A DNA stretch of 64,000 nt from Dactylococcopsis salina PCC 8305 (GCF_000317615.1 NC_019780.1:2811840-2875839), one strand, 5' to 3'; counted from the stretch's first letter, positions 50,482 through 59,763 are shown. Translations and numbers: made by a program. Notes: generated by a model not told the origin, from the sequence alone.

Positions 50482-51326
50482 TTTTGCATGGCTTCCCCAT
50501 TATAACTGCTTTGATGCTGTTCTAGCAAGCGCTGATATTGAGGAGAACTCGCCCATCGATCGATGGCTTGAGCGCGAATTACAGGAACAGGATGACTGAG
50601 TTGTTGAGTTTGAGCGGTTTTCAGCAAGTCTCCCAATTGTGTCTCGCTCATTTGATCGTAAGCTCTCGCCTGATCAATAAATGCGCCTAAATTCAATTGT
50701 GGCGCGAGGGTAGGAGAACCGCCAGCCAGTTTCATTAGAACCGACATCACAACTTTGGGGTCTTGTACCGCCAGAAGCGCCGCTCGATCGCAGCTAAACT
50801 CAGCGCAACGAATCCATTCTAACATCTGATCTTGTAGAGACTGGGCTAAAATTACGCCCCAATTGGGCAATAATCCCGCCGCTAAGACGGCAATATTCAC
50901 CAAAGTTAAATATACCCCATGCTCACATTTTAGATGCCCCAATTCGTGAGCAATGACCGCTTGAATTTCTTCAGGAGTCAATAATTCCACGAGAGAAGTA
51001 TGGATAACAATAAAGGGCTGTTTCCCTCGCATGGCAAAAGTGTAAGCATTTGGTGCGGGATTTTGCTTAATGTACAATTCAGGAACATCAACATCCAGTC
51101 GCTGACAGGCTTCGATTAGAAGTTTATGCAAATCAGGAAGTTGTTTCTCGCTCACCTTAACACTGGCTGCGACATTCTGAAGATAGAAAAATTGTTCAGC
51201 GACTCCCCCTAAAACGGTTCTGACAGCAACATCCCAACCTGGAAACTGTTGTAGAGATTGGGTGGCTTCTAAGTCTAGGGGATGGCGAAATTCATTGGCT
51301 TTGAGTCCGATTAGATTCTGTTTCAC
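50460..51326 (-). CDS. M48 family zinc metallopeptidase
   Basis: A 288-residue peptidase from GTG 51326. The zinc motif H127-E-L-G-H131 is in AVIAHELGHLKCEHGVYLTL, and the third ligand region is WIRCAEFSCDRAALLAVQD (Glu in EFSCD). One or two hydrophobic stretches (about 138-165) suggest membrane association, as in HtpX-like quality-control proteases. The last seven codons (KGKWRNW) overlap the tRNA-Leu gene on the same strand. Confidence 0.88.
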   Translation of the reverse strand: MKQNLIGLKANEFRHPLDLEATQSLQQFPGWDVAVRTVLGGVAEQFFYLQNVAASVKVSEKQLPDLHKLLIEACQRLDVDVPELYIKQNPAPNAYTFAMRGKQPFIVIHTSLVELLTPEEIQAVIAHELGHLKCEHGVYLTLVNIAVLAAGLLPNWGVILAQSLQDQMLEWIRCAEFSCDRAALLAVQDPKVVMSVLMKLAGGSPTLAPQLNLGAFIDQARAYDQMSETQLGDLLKTAQTQQLSHPVPVIRAQAIDRWASSPQYQRLLEQHQSSYNGEAMQKGKWRNW

Positions 51327-51368
51327 GATCGCCTTGTTTACCTTTCTTAACGATTACTTCTAGCTTAA

Positions 51369-51785
51369 CTAGCTAATCCAATTTTTGACGCGACTAACTG
51401 CCTTCCAGTCTGGCTTTTTTTCTAGCCCATCATCAAGATTTTTGATAATTTCTTCTCGCAGTTGTGAACTTAAACCGATCATTTCCTGGGTGGCTTCTAT
51501 TTCCTCACGAACCCCTGATTTTCCCGCTTCTAATAGGGCGATCGCCAGATTAACCCGAGCTTGCGGTGCTTTTTTGTCAAATTTAACGCTTTTTTGCGCG
51601 GCTTTCAGGGCGGCGTTCGGTTGATCAGCGAGAAGGTAAAGCCACGCTAAACTACACCAGACCGCAGAATTTTTGGGAGCGCGATCGCGCAGGTCCTTAA
51701 AATAGGGAATCAACGTTTCGATCGATTCTCCCGCTTGATACCGTTCCAAGCCTTGATCATACAACTCATTAATCGACTCACTCAT
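51369..51785 (-). CDS. TPR-like small protein
   Basis: A 138-residue helical protein from ATG 51785 (or 51788). Two to three TPR-like helices pairs are visible (INELYDQGLERYQAGESIET, NSAVWCSLAWLYLLADQPNA, ARVNLAIALLEAGK) followed by a charged C-terminal segment. It lacks a signal peptide and is likely a cytosolic adaptor. It is 42 bases upstream of the M48 gene and probably shares its transcript. Confidence 0.78.
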   Translation of the reverse strand: MSESINELYDQGLERYQAGESIETLIPYFKDLRDRAPKNSAVWCSLAWLYLLADQPNAALKAAQKSVKFDKKAPQARVNLAIALLEAGKSGVREEIEATQEMIGLSSQLREEIIKNLDDGLEKKPDWKAVSRVKNWIS

Positions 51786-51861
51786 CACTAACGTTCCTTA
51801 ATCAAAATAAAAAGCAGACAACCAAGAGTTATCTGCTGAGATACTTTAACAAAAAATGGTC

Positions 51862-52218
51862 TTAGACACCAAAAGACTTCCCACAGCCACAAGTTTGGGA
51901 GGCATTGGGATTGGTAAATTGGAATCCTCCCCCAATTAAAGCGTTACTGTAATCCAGTTGTAAGCCATAGATATACAGTAAACTTTTCGGGTCACAGATA
52001 ATCTTAAAACCATCGTAATCAAAGACCTCATCATCCTCACGGACATTGCTGGGGTCTTCAAAATCCATCAGATAGGACATTCCAGAACAGCCGCCGTTGC
52101 GAACACCCACTCGCAAACAAAGGTCTTTTCCTTGTTCTTCTCGTAACTTATTCAAATGAGTCAGAGCGGTTTCTGAGAGTTGAATACCTTGTTGTTGGGA
52201 TTGAATTGCTTGTGTCAT
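51862..52218 (-). CDS. A-type iron-sulfur carrier (IscA/SufA family)
   Basis: A 118-residue protein from ATG 52218 ([15 protein letters not shown]); the extra 17 codons upstream look non-native. The three conserved cysteines are in [19 protein letters not shown] and the C-terminal [10 protein letters not shown]-type carriers bind iron or a cluster and pass it to apoproteins in Suf/Isc systems. Both IscA and SufA exist in cyanobacteria and I do not choose between them. Confidence 0.92.
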   Translation of the reverse strand: MTQAIQSQQQGIQLSETALTHLNKLREEQGKDLCLRVGVRNGGCSGMSYLMDFEDPSNVREDDEVFDYDGFKIICDPKSLLYIYGLQLDYSNALIGGGFQFTNPNASQTCGCGKSFGV

Positions 52219-52298
52219 ATTCCCTATTTTTATCAGCTTTTTGTTAGTTTCCACTTTAACAAACTTCAAGTTGTTTAAGTCTAATCAGTCGCCCCAGA

Positions 52299-53396
52299 TT
52301 AACTGCTGGAACTCCCTGTAAAGACTCGCCCCAACTGTTTAAAGTTCTCTAAAACATTTCCCGTACCGAGAACCACACATTGTAAGGGATCAGGCGCCAC
52401 ATGAGTCACAATTCCCGTTTCATGGGTGATGAGAGTATCTAATCCTCGCAAGAGAGCGCCACCTCCGGCAAGCATAATCCCTTGATTGATGATATCAGAA
52501 GCCAACTCTGGTGGAGTCCGTTCCAAAGTCCGTTTAACTGCTTCCACAATCACCGATAAAGGTTCTGACATACTTTCCCGAATTTCTGGGGCTTTAATCG
52601 CCACCATACGCGGTAAACCCGATAATAAATGTAACCCTCGGACTTCCATAGATAAGTCATCATCTCCTTCTGTGGGATAAGCCGAACTCACCCGAATTTT
52701 AATTTCCTCGGCGGTTCGTTCCCCAATAACTAGGTTATGAACCTTTTTCATATACTGAGTAATGGAATCGCTGAGTTCATCGCCAGCCACACGGACAGAT
52801 TCACTTAAAACCGTTCCTTGCAAACTTAAAACAGCGACTTCGGTTGTTCCCCCACCAATATCAATAATCATATTTCCTGTGGGTTCAGCAACGGATAAAC
52901 CCGCACCAATGGCAGCGGCGACGGGTTCATCAATGAGAAATACATCCCTTGCTCCCGCTTGTAAAGCAGCTTCCATTACCGCTCGTTTTTCCACTCCCGT
53001 CACTCCCGAAGGAATACCAATAACAATCCGAGGAGAAACCAACGTTCTACCGCCATGAGCTCTTTTGATAAAGTGTTGCAACATCAACTCGGCGCTGTCA
53101 AAATCAGCAATGACTCCATCTCGCAACGGACGTGAGGCGACAATACTGCCAGGAGTTCGTCCTAACATTTGTTTCGCATCTTCTCCAAAAGCGAGTGCTT
53201 CCTTGTTATCTTGGTCAATGGCGACCACTGACGGTTCTTTTAGGACAATCCCCTTCCCTGAAACATAAACTAGGGTGTTTGCTGTTCCAAGATCAACGCC
53301 CATATTCCGTGAAAAAGATAACCGATTCCAAAAACTCACTCGTTTCTTAGCTCCCAAAGTGCCTTTCATTTTCCCTGCTTTCTTAGAGCAACACAC
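52299..53396 (-). CDS. mreB: Rod shape-determining actin homologue MreB
   Basis: Up to 365 residues; the start may be ATG 53372 (MKGTLGAKKRVSFWNRLSFS). The phosphate loops MGVDLGTANTLVYVSGKGIV and MIIDIGGGTTEVAVLSLQG and the adenosine motif GIMLAGGGALLRGLDTLI are all present. MreB filaments guide elongation-type wall synthesis. mreC and mreD do not follow: the gene downstream is the iron-sulfur carrier, an arrangement different from the usual mreBCD operon. Confidence 0.93.
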   Translation of the reverse strand: MCCSKKAGKMKGTLGAKKRVSFWNRLSFSRNMGVDLGTANTLVYVSGKGIVLKEPSVVAIDQDNKEALAFGEDAKQMLGRTPGSIVASRPLRDGVIADFDSAELMLQHFIKRAHGGRTLVSPRIVIGIPSGVTGVEKRAVMEAALQAGARDVFLIDEPVAAAIGAGLSVAEPTGNMIIDIGGGTTEVAVLSLQGTVLSESVRVAGDELSDSITQYMKKVHNLVIGERTAEEIKIRVSSAYPTEGDDDLSMEVRGLHLLSGLPRMVAIKAPEIRESMSEPLSVIVEAVKRTLERTPPELASDIINQGIMLAGGGALLRGLDTLITHETGIVTHVAPDPLQCVVLGTGNVLENFKQLGRVFTGSSSS

Positions 53397-53531
53397 TCTA
53401 ATTAATGTGGATTTTATTATTTTATCTGGGATTACGTCTAGTAGGGATGATACGGTTTTTATAAAAATCTGAATTTCAGGTTAAACTAAAGGCAGTTTTG
53501 AACGCTGTTTGAATGCTGGAGTTAGGTAAGG

Positions 53532-53894
53532 ATGATGAATCTAAATGTGGTGCATTTAGTGGGTCGCGCTGGTGTTGATCCAGAAATCAAATACTTTGAA
53601 AGTGGTAAGGTGTTATGTAAATTTCCCATTGCGGTCGATCGACGCACAAAAAAAGATGACAAACCCGATTGGTTTGAGCTAGAAATGTGGGGACGCACGG
53701 CGGAAATTGCTTCTGAATATGTCCGCAAAGGAAAACAGGTGGGAATACAAGGGAAGTTAAAAATTGACACTTGGCAAGACCAAAATGGTAATAATCGCTC
53801 TAGTCCAAGAATTGCTGTTGATCGATTAGATTTACTTGGATCAAAAGGGGATACTCAAGGGGGATCAAGCTATGATCGTCCCGATGAGTTTTAG
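53532..53894 (+). CDS. ssb: Single-stranded DNA-binding protein
   Basis: A 120-residue OB-fold protein (start 53532 or 53535). MMNLNVVHLVGRAGVDPEIK, then FPIAVDRRTKKDDKPDWFEL and VRKGKQVGIQGKLKIDTWQD are the SSB core. The C-terminus is short (YDRPDEF) with a D-E-F ending in place of the longer acidic DIPF tail of E. coli. It protects single-stranded DNA in replication and repair. It is divergent from mreB. Confidence 0.93.
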   Translation: MMNLNVVHLVGRAGVDPEIKYFESGKVLCKFPIAVDRRTKKDDKPDWFELEMWGRTAEIASEYVRKGKQVGIQGKLKIDTWQDQNGNNRSSPRIAVDRLDLLGSKGDTQGGSSYDRPDEF

Positions 53895-53981
53895 AAAATG
53901 CGTAAGACGAAAGGGGGAAAAATTTGGCGACATTGGCATAACCCTGTACTCTAGAACTTGTAGCATTAAAAAATAATTAAT

Positions 53982-54902
53982 ATGATGAGTCGTTTTCGTC
54001 AAGCTGTCGAAGCGCAAGAGTTTTTAGTTACCGCCGAGGTGACTCCTCCGAAAGGAGGAAACCCCGATCGGATGCTACAGGTGGCACAATCTTTAAAAGG
54101 GCGCGTTCATGCTGTCAATATCACTGATGGTAGTCGCGCTGTTTTAAGGATGTCCTCTCTAGCTGCTTCGGTTGTGCTATTACGCAATGATATCGAGCCA
54201 GTTTGTCAAGTCGCCTGTCGCGATCGAAATTTAATTGGGATTCAATCGGATTTAATGGGAGCGCAAGCATTAGGAATCCGCAATATTCTCGCTCTTACAG
54301 GTGATCCCGTGAAGGCTGGTGATCATCCCAAAGCAAAAGCTGTATTTAACTTAGAGTCGGTTCGCTTATTGAAGCTCATTCAAAAACTTAATGAGGGAAC
54401 AGATTTTAATGATAAGCCTCTTACTGATGGCGCGTTAGACTTGTTCGCAGGAGCGGCGGTTGATCCACAATCTGATAGTTGGTCAGGGTTGCAAAGACGC
54501 TTTGAGCAAAAGGTGAAAGCAGGGGCGCAATTTTTCCAAAGTCAAATGCTCACTGATTTCGATCGATTAGAGAAGTTTATGGATGAGGTGGCTTCCCCTG
54601 CGAAGAAACCGATCCTCGCTGGAATTTTCTTGTTTAAGTCGGCAAAAAATGCCCGTTTTATTCAGAAATATGTGCCTGGGGTTCATATTCCTGAAGAAAT
54701 TATCGAACGCCTCGATCGTGCTAGTGATCCCCTCCAAGAAGGGATTAAGATCGCAGCAGAACAAGTTCAAACCGCTCGTCAACTCTGTCAAGGGGTTCAC
54801 ATGATGGCGGTAAAAAAAGAGGAAGCGATTCCATCCATTCTTGATTTAGCTGGGGTGAAACCTGTGGAAGGGGTGAAACTTCCCACCGCAGCGACTCGCT
54901 AA
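53982..54902 (+). CDS. metF: Methylenetetrahydrofolate reductase family protein
   Basis: A 306-residue TIM-barrel flavoprotein. LVTAEVTPPKGGNPDRML (catalytic Glu region), VCQVACRDRNLIGIQSDLMG (equivalent to H-L-T-C), RNILALTGDPVKAGDHPKAK and GAQFFQSQMLTDFDRLEKFM support MTHFR activity, making 5-methyl-THF for methionine. A standard H-L-T-C motif is changed to Q-V-A-C, as in some non-enterobacterial relatives, so exact cofactor use is not certain. Confidence 0.85.
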   Translation: MMSRFRQAVEAQEFLVTAEVTPPKGGNPDRMLQVAQSLKGRVHAVNITDGSRAVLRMSSLAASVVLLRNDIEPVCQVACRDRNLIGIQSDLMGAQALGIRNILALTGDPVKAGDHPKAKAVFNLESVRLLKLIQKLNEGTDFNDKPLTDGALDLFAGAAVDPQSDSWSGLQRRFEQKVKAGAQFFQSQMLTDFDRLEKFMDEVASPAKKPILAGIFLFKSAKNARFIQKYVPGVHIPEEIIERLDRASDPLQEGIKIAAEQVQTARQLCQGVHMMAVKKEEAIPSILDLAGVKPVEGVKLPTAATR

Positions 54903-55035
54903 ATAATCAGGTTCAATTGTTCCTGTAATTAGAGCGCCATCGATGCGATCGGTGGCGTTGTTCAGTTTTTATACCATTTTGGAAAAGTAGTAGTAGGGTT
55001 TGCCTTGCCCACCCTACAAGATATAATTCAGTATT

Positions 55036-56445
55036 ATGTTAACTCGTTTAGTTTTAGTTTTAGTTTCTAGCAGCTTGTTCCTGACGCTGAGTAGTTGTAA
55101 CCGAAATAATTCTCCAGAAATTATTCGTCCCCAACCGCTACCACAAGATGAACTCATTAAAGTCTATTTTAATCAGAATCAAGCGGAAGGAGCAAACTAT
55201 ACTGATCCGTATCGTAACATCGATCGAAGCGGTGATAATTTAGAACAGATTATTATTAACAACATTGAAGACGCACAAGACACGATCGAAATCGCAGTTC
55301 AAGAATTTCGCCTCCCTAAAATTGCTCAATCTTTAGCAAAAAAACAGCAAAATGGAGTTAACATTAGGGTGATCATAGAAAATGATTATCGTCGCCCTTT
55401 TAGTGATTATTCTCCAGAGGAAATCAAGCAATCAACAGGACGAGAAAAAAATAGTTTACAAGCTGGATTTAATTTTATTGATCTCAATAGAGACGGAATC
55501 ATCAGCCAAGAGGAAAGTAAAAAACGAGATGCTTTAATCATTTTAGAAAATGCAGGAATCCCCATTCTTGATGATACGGCGGACGGAACAAAAGGAAGTG
55601 GTTTAATGCACCACAAATTTATGATTGTCGATGGAAAGATCAGCCTTGTTGCTTCCAATAACTTCACTCTCAGTGGGATTCATGGTGATTTAGAAGCCCC
55701 TAATACAAGAGGAAATGCAAATAATTTAGTCACTATTCGTAACAGTGAATTAGCTTCGATTTTTCAAGAAGAATTTGATTTAATGTGGGGAGATGGTGTC
55801 GGGAAAAAGCCTGATAGTGTTTTTGGAGTTAAGAAGGGAAATCGGATGTTTCCACCGATTTTAGTGGGTGAAAGTGCTGTTTCTGTTCACTTTTCTCCCC
55901 TTTCTAAAACCCAGTCTTGGCAAGATAGCAGTAATGGTTTTATTGGTGAAAAGTTAGCCAAAGCAGAAACTTCTGTAAATTTCGCTTTATTTGTTTTCTC
56001 TGAGCAGAAAATAGCCGACATTTTAGCGAAAGGTTATGAAAGAGAAGTAAACATTAAGGGATTAATTGAGCCTAGCTTCGCTTATCGTTATTATAGTGAA
56101 GGTTTGGATATGTTGGGAGTGGCTTTAGCCCGCAATTGTAAGTTTGAAAAAAATAATAATCCCTGGGAGGCTGCGATTTCTACTGTTGGGATTCCTCAAC
56201 TTCCTGAAGGCGATTTATTACATCATAAGTTTGCAGTTGTTGATGAAAAAGTAGTGATTACTGGTTCTCATAATTGGTCAGCTTCCGCCAATTATCAGAA
56301 TGATGAGACAGTTTTAGTGATTGAAAATCCCACAGTAGCGGCGCATTATCAACGGGAATTTGAACGCTTATATGATCGATCGGTTTTAGGGATTCCCCAA
56401 TGGCTACAAGAAAGAGTTAAAGAACAAGAAAAAGAATGTTCTTAG
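55036..56445 (+). CDS. Phospholipase-D-like lipoprotein with an EF-hand insertion
   Basis: A 469-residue protein. The lipoprotein signal ends at lipobox L-S-S-C21. Two HKD motifs are complete: HHKFMIVDGKISLVASNNFT (about 193-212) and HHKFAVVDEKVVITGSHNWS (about 395-414). An EF-hand-type loop, DLNRDGIISQEE, lies at about 152-163 between the first half-site strands. PLD-fold enzymes cleave phosphodiesters of lipids or nucleic acids; an outer or periplasmic location is inferred from the lipobox. Substrate is unknown; a nuclease is as likely as a lipase. Confidence 0.88.
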   Translation: MLTRLVLVLVSSSLFLTLSSCNRNNSPEIIRPQPLPQDELIKVYFNQNQAEGANYTDPYRNIDRSGDNLEQIIINNIEDAQDTIEIAVQEFRLPKIAQSLAKKQQNGVNIRVIIENDYRRPFSDYSPEEIKQSTGREKNSLQAGFNFIDLNRDGIISQEESKKRDALIILENAGIPILDDTADGTKGSGLMHHKFMIVDGKISLVASNNFTLSGIHGDLEAPNTRGNANNLVTIRNSELASIFQEEFDLMWGDGVGKKPDSVFGVKKGNRMFPPILVGESAVSVHFSPLSKTQSWQDSSNGFIGEKLAKAETSVNFALFVFSEQKIADILAKGYEREVNIKGLIEPSFAYRYYSEGLDMLGVALARNCKFEKNNNPWEAAISTVGIPQLPEGDLLHHKFAVVDEKVVITGSHNWSASANYQNDETVLVIENPTVAAHYQREFERLYDRSVLGIPQWLQERVKEQEKECS

Positions 56446-56855
56446 GAGGATAATTGATCACCGAGTTTCTCACGAGTTGCTTCGATTTTAGTTTCTAATT
56501 GGGTTTCGGTTTTAGTTGATAGGTTCATCGCTTCATTATAAGCCTCGATCGCCGCTTGATATTCTTCTTTTTTCACTAAAGCATCACCGCGACGTTCCCA
56601 CGCGGAAGGTTGATCCGTGTCAACCGCGATCGCTCGATCGTATAATGCAATAGCGCGGTCATAGTTTCCCGCTTCTAGTGCTTCATTTCCTCTTAACTCC
56701 CAAGCGCGATAATGAGCGCCACGAGACAACAATTGCGTGTTTATTTGTTCATTATTAGCGGTAAAAGTTTGGTTTTTTGCTTCACCCCCGATCGCGCTAA
56801 ACTGAGGAGTAATTAGCACACTGACACCGAAGATAAAGGGAATTAGTTTTCTCAT
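56442..56855 (-). CDS. Exported TPR protein
   Basis: A 137-residue protein from ATG 56855 (MRKLIPFIFGVSVLITPQFS). A signal peptide ends near residue 24, followed by two TPR units (AWELRGNEALEAGNYDRAIA, then AWERRGDALVKKEEYQAAIE) and a charged tail. It is likely a periplasmic adaptor. Its stop overlaps the end of the convergent PLD gene by four bases. Confidence 0.8.
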   Translation of the reverse strand: MRKLIPFIFGVSVLITPQFSAIGGEAKNQTFTANNEQINTQLLSRGAHYRAWELRGNEALEAGNYDRAIALYDRAIAVDTDQPSAWERRGDALVKKEEYQAAIEAYNEAMNLSTKTETQLETKIEATREKLGDQLSS

Positions 56856-56867
56856 ATCAACCTCCAT

Positions 56868-57170
56868 GGGTTGTTTTTCTTATCTATAATTCAACTGTAG
56901 AACAATCCCCCTTGAACACACTTCCCTCAATCTGTAGGGATTCTCCTCTCTCAAATGGATGATTTCTCTCACCAACTTCATCCACCCTATCCAAAGAGAT
57001 GGGGAAGATGGGGGAGATGGGGGAGATGGGGGAGAAAAATCGCTCTCTTGTCTTCCTTGTCTTCTTCTCTGTTCCCTGTTCCCTTGCTTTAACCAAGATA
57101 TTGTACTTTTTCAGGAGGCACTAATTAGTCAAAAAGTAAAATTAAAAGTATCGATCAAGTTATGAATTTA
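56868..57170. repeat. 9-bp satellite hairpin copy and AT-rich leader
   Basis: GATGGGGGA 9-mers (56998-57033) with the AAAAATCGCTC core and CTTGTCTTC repeats (57044-57072) are followed by TACTTTTTCAGGAGGCACTAATT. A tail of this form (CTTTTTCAG then a few bases then CTAAT) also follows the copy at 12.7 kb and resembles the end of the window, so the repeat may have a fixed right border. Confidence 0.8.
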
Positions 57171-57175
57171 ATATT

Positions 57176-58066
57176 ATGAATTATCCTTTTTATATTGTTG
57201 ATGTTTTTGCGGTTGCTAAATATACGGGAAATCAACTCGCTGTGTTTCCTCAAGCTGATCAAATTAGTGACCAGCAAATGCAAGAGTTTGCTAAAGAAAT
57301 TAATTTTTCAGAAACAACATTTATCACCACTTCTTCTCCCACTGAAAACGAATATGATGTTCGGATTTTTACGCCTAATCAAGAACTTCCCTTCGCTGGA
57401 CATCCTACTTTAGGAACAGCTTATATTATTCGAGAATATTTGATGTCGAAACAGGAGAAAGAAAACCAAGCTGAGATTACACTTAATTTAAAAGTTGGGA
57501 AAATTCCTGTCAGATTAGAAACAACTGAACAAGGGGAAGAAGTGCTTTGGATGCAACAAAATCAGCCTGAATTTGGTCAAAGCATTTCCCCAGAAACGAT
57601 CGCTACGGTTTTAGGAATTTCTGAAAAGGATATTAATCCTAATTTTCCCATTCAGGAAGTCTCAACAGGGATTTATTTTTTGATCGTACCCATCAATCGT
57701 TTAGAAGTCTTAAAACAAATTAAAGTTAACTTAGAACAATATTACCAGTTAATTTTTTCTCTGAAAGCGAAAAGCATTCTCGTGTTTTGTCCTGAAACTT
57801 ATTCCCCAGAAAATGATTTATGTGTTCGCGTATTTGCGGATTATTTAGCAATACCAGAAGACCCCGCAACTGGAAGCGCTAATGGTTGTTTAGCCGCTTA
57901 TTTATTTAATAATAATGTTTTTCCTATTCAAGGAAATAGATTAGAAGTTAAGGTGGAACAAGGATATGAAATTAATCGTCCTTCTCTCCTTTTTTTACAA
58001 GCAAGTGAAGACAAAATTAAAGTGGGTGGACAAGTAAAAACGATCGCGCAGGGAAATTTTATTTAA
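57176..58066 (+). CDS. PhzF family isomerase/epimerase
   Basis: A 296-residue two-lobed diaminopimelate-epimerase-like fold. NYPFYIVDVFAVAKYTGNQL, then AKEINFSETTFI (catalytic Glu), FTPNQELPFAGHPTLGTAYI and EDPATGSANGCLAAYLF are PhzF markers. PhzF itself isomerises a phenazine precursor, but cyanobacterial members have unknown substrates. Complete and typical length. Confidence 0.9.
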   Translation: MNYPFYIVDVFAVAKYTGNQLAVFPQADQISDQQMQEFAKEINFSETTFITTSSPTENEYDVRIFTPNQELPFAGHPTLGTAYIIREYLMSKQEKENQAEITLNLKVGKIPVRLETTEQGEEVLWMQQNQPEFGQSISPETIATVLGISEKDINPNFPIQEVSTGIYFLIVPINRLEVLKQIKVNLEQYYQLIFSLKAKSILVFCPETYSPENDLCVRVFADYLAIPEDPATGSANGCLAAYLFNNNVFPIQGNRLEVKVEQGYEINRPSLLFLQASEDKIKVGGQVKTIAQGNFI

Positions 58067-58079
58067 TGGCAAAAAAAGA

Positions 58080-58364
58080 TTAAAGCCAATTTTCTTCTTC
58101 CGTATCTGCTGGACGATAAACCTTTCTTTGCTGATGATTTTTACGAGTTTTTTCAAACAGTAATTCTTCGGTTAAATCCCATTTTGCTAATAAATCATCC
58201 AGATCTCTCTGTAGGGATTTTGCACCAGGAAAACTTTTATAACGAATGCGTAAACGGGCTAATTCTGCTAAATTGTAATCGGTTATGTCTTCTTGAAACA
58301 TCTGTTCAATGATGGCGTGGTCTTCCTTTTCTCTAGGATGTTTTTGTTCAGGAATTTCAGTCAT
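58080..58364 (-). CDS. DUF3288 family protein
   Basis: A 94-residue helical protein. NLAELARLRIRYKSFPGAKS, then LQRDLDDLLAKWDLTEELLF match DUF3288, a small cyanobacterial family of unknown function. Its ATG (58362-58364) directly abuts the ATG of the truncated sugar-kinase frame on the other strand, so no intergenic promoter remains between them. Confidence 0.82.
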   Translation of the reverse strand: MTEIPEQKHPREKEDHAIIEQMFQEDITDYNLAELARLRIRYKSFPGAKSLQRDLDDLLAKWDLTEELLFEKTRKNHQQRKVYRPADTEEENWL

Positions 58365-58544
58365 ATGTCTAAATGTTGTCTATTTGTCGGAATTACAACT
58401 CTTGATTTAATTTATTTAGCGCCACATCTTCCTCAAGCAAATGAAAAATTAAGCGCGATCGATTCTGCTGCCAAAATTGCTGCTGAATCCTGTCGATTTT
58501 TTGGCACTCGCAATTGGATGGAATCTAACGGTAATTCAGATTAA
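58365..58544 (+). pseudogene. PfkB-family sugar kinase, N-terminal remnant
   Basis: The 59-codon frame begins KCCLFVGITTLDLIYLAPHL and PQANEKLSAIDSAAKIA, the first strand and substrate motif of PfkB/ribokinase-family kinases (normally followed by GGPATNAA). After about 38 residues the sequence becomes unrelated (ESCRFFGTRNW) and stops. The rest of a 300-residue kinase is missing. Confidence 0.65.
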
Positions 58545-59702
58545 TTATTGTTTGGCTTTTCGTAAAGATTGAATTGTTGTTATGGTATGATCAACAGCGC
58601 GATCGATGTCTTCTGCTGTGGTAAATCGTCCCATCCCAAAGCGAATGGAAGCATTAGCAAGGGTTTTACTTCGACCGAGGGCGGTGATAACATGAGAAGG
58701 TGCAACGGATTGAGAGGAACAAGCCGAACCAGAAGAAACCGCAATCACTGGCTGTAATCCTAAAATTAATGCGGTTCCATCCACACCAGCCACACTGATA
58801 TTTAAGTTGTTAGGAAGGCGTTGGGCGCGATCACCATTGAGATAAACTCCTTCTAATTGTAATAACTTTTCCATCGCTCGATCGCGCAGTTTTTCCAGTC
58901 TTTCCCCTTCCGTCTCCATTTCTGCTAATCCCAATGCTACCGCTTTCCCAAAGCCAACAATTTGGGGAGGATACAGAGTTCCCGAACGCAATTCTCTCTC
59001 TTGTCCACCACCCTGTATTTGTGATTTTAGATAGACTTTAGGGTTGCGACGACGCACATATAACGCCCCAATTCCTTTCGGACCATACAATTTATGAGCA
59101 GTTAATGACATTAAATTAATGTTCATCGCTTCCACATCGAGGGGAATTTTTCCGATCGCTTGTGCTGCGTCAGTATGAAATAAAACCCCTTTTTCTCGAC
59201 ATAAAGCACCGATTTCTTTTAACGGTTGTAAGACACCAATTTCATTATTCGCCGCCATTACCGACACTAAAATTGTATCAGAACGAATGCTTTTTTCTAA
59301 GATATCTAAATCAATTAATCCGTCTTCTCCTACCGTGAGAAAAGTAATTTCAAAACCTAAACTCTCTAAATATTTACAAGGATCAATAACCGCACGATGT
59401 TCTGTGGCAACTGTAATGATATGCTGTCCTTGAGAGAAGTAAGCCTCAGCGACTCCTTTAATTGCTAAGTTGTTGGCTTCAGTTGCGCCACTGGTAAAAA
59501 CAATTTCCTCTGGTGAAGCATTAATCGCTTCTGCAATGATTTCTCTGGCTTGTTTCACTCCTGCTTCTGCTTCCCAACCATAGGCATGAGAAACACTGGA
59601 CGGATTGCCAAAATGTTCTGTAAAATAAGGCATCATGGCATCTAAAACACGAGGATCAACGGGTGTGGTGGCGTGACAATCAAGATAAATTGGGCGTTGC
59701 AT
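58545..59702 (-). CDS. Cysteine desulfurase (IscS/NifS family)
   Basis: A 385-residue PLP enzyme that supplies persulfide sulfur for iron-sulfur clusters and thio-modified tRNA. IYLDCHATTPVDPRVLDAM, VTSGATEANNLAIKG-like FTSGATEANNLAIKGVAEAY, the PLP lysine in SLTAHKLYGPKGIGALYVRR (about 203) and the catalytic Cys in SSGSACSSQSVAPSHV (about 328) are present. Group I IscS-like by length of the active-site loop. It ends where the pfkB remnant ends. Confidence 0.93.
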   Translation of the reverse strand: MQRPIYLDCHATTPVDPRVLDAMMPYFTEHFGNPSSVSHAYGWEAEAGVKQAREIIAEAINASPEEIVFTSGATEANNLAIKGVAEAYFSQGQHIITVATEHRAVIDPCKYLESLGFEITFLTVGEDGLIDLDILEKSIRSDTILVSVMAANNEIGVLQPLKEIGALCREKGVLFHTDAAQAIGKIPLDVEAMNINLMSLTAHKLYGPKGIGALYVRRRNPKVYLKSQIQGGGQERELRSGTLYPPQIVGFGKAVALGLAEMETEGERLEKLRDRAMEKLLQLEGVYLNGDRAQRLPNNLNISVAGVDGTALILGLQPVIAVSSGSACSSQSVAPSHVITALGRSKTLANASIRFGMGRFTTAEDIDRAVDHTITTIQSLRKAKQ

Positions 59703-59763
59703 TTTTGTTTCTATTTTAAGAGCGCGATCGAGTGTTATTGACCAATTTTAGCCCCCCAAACCC

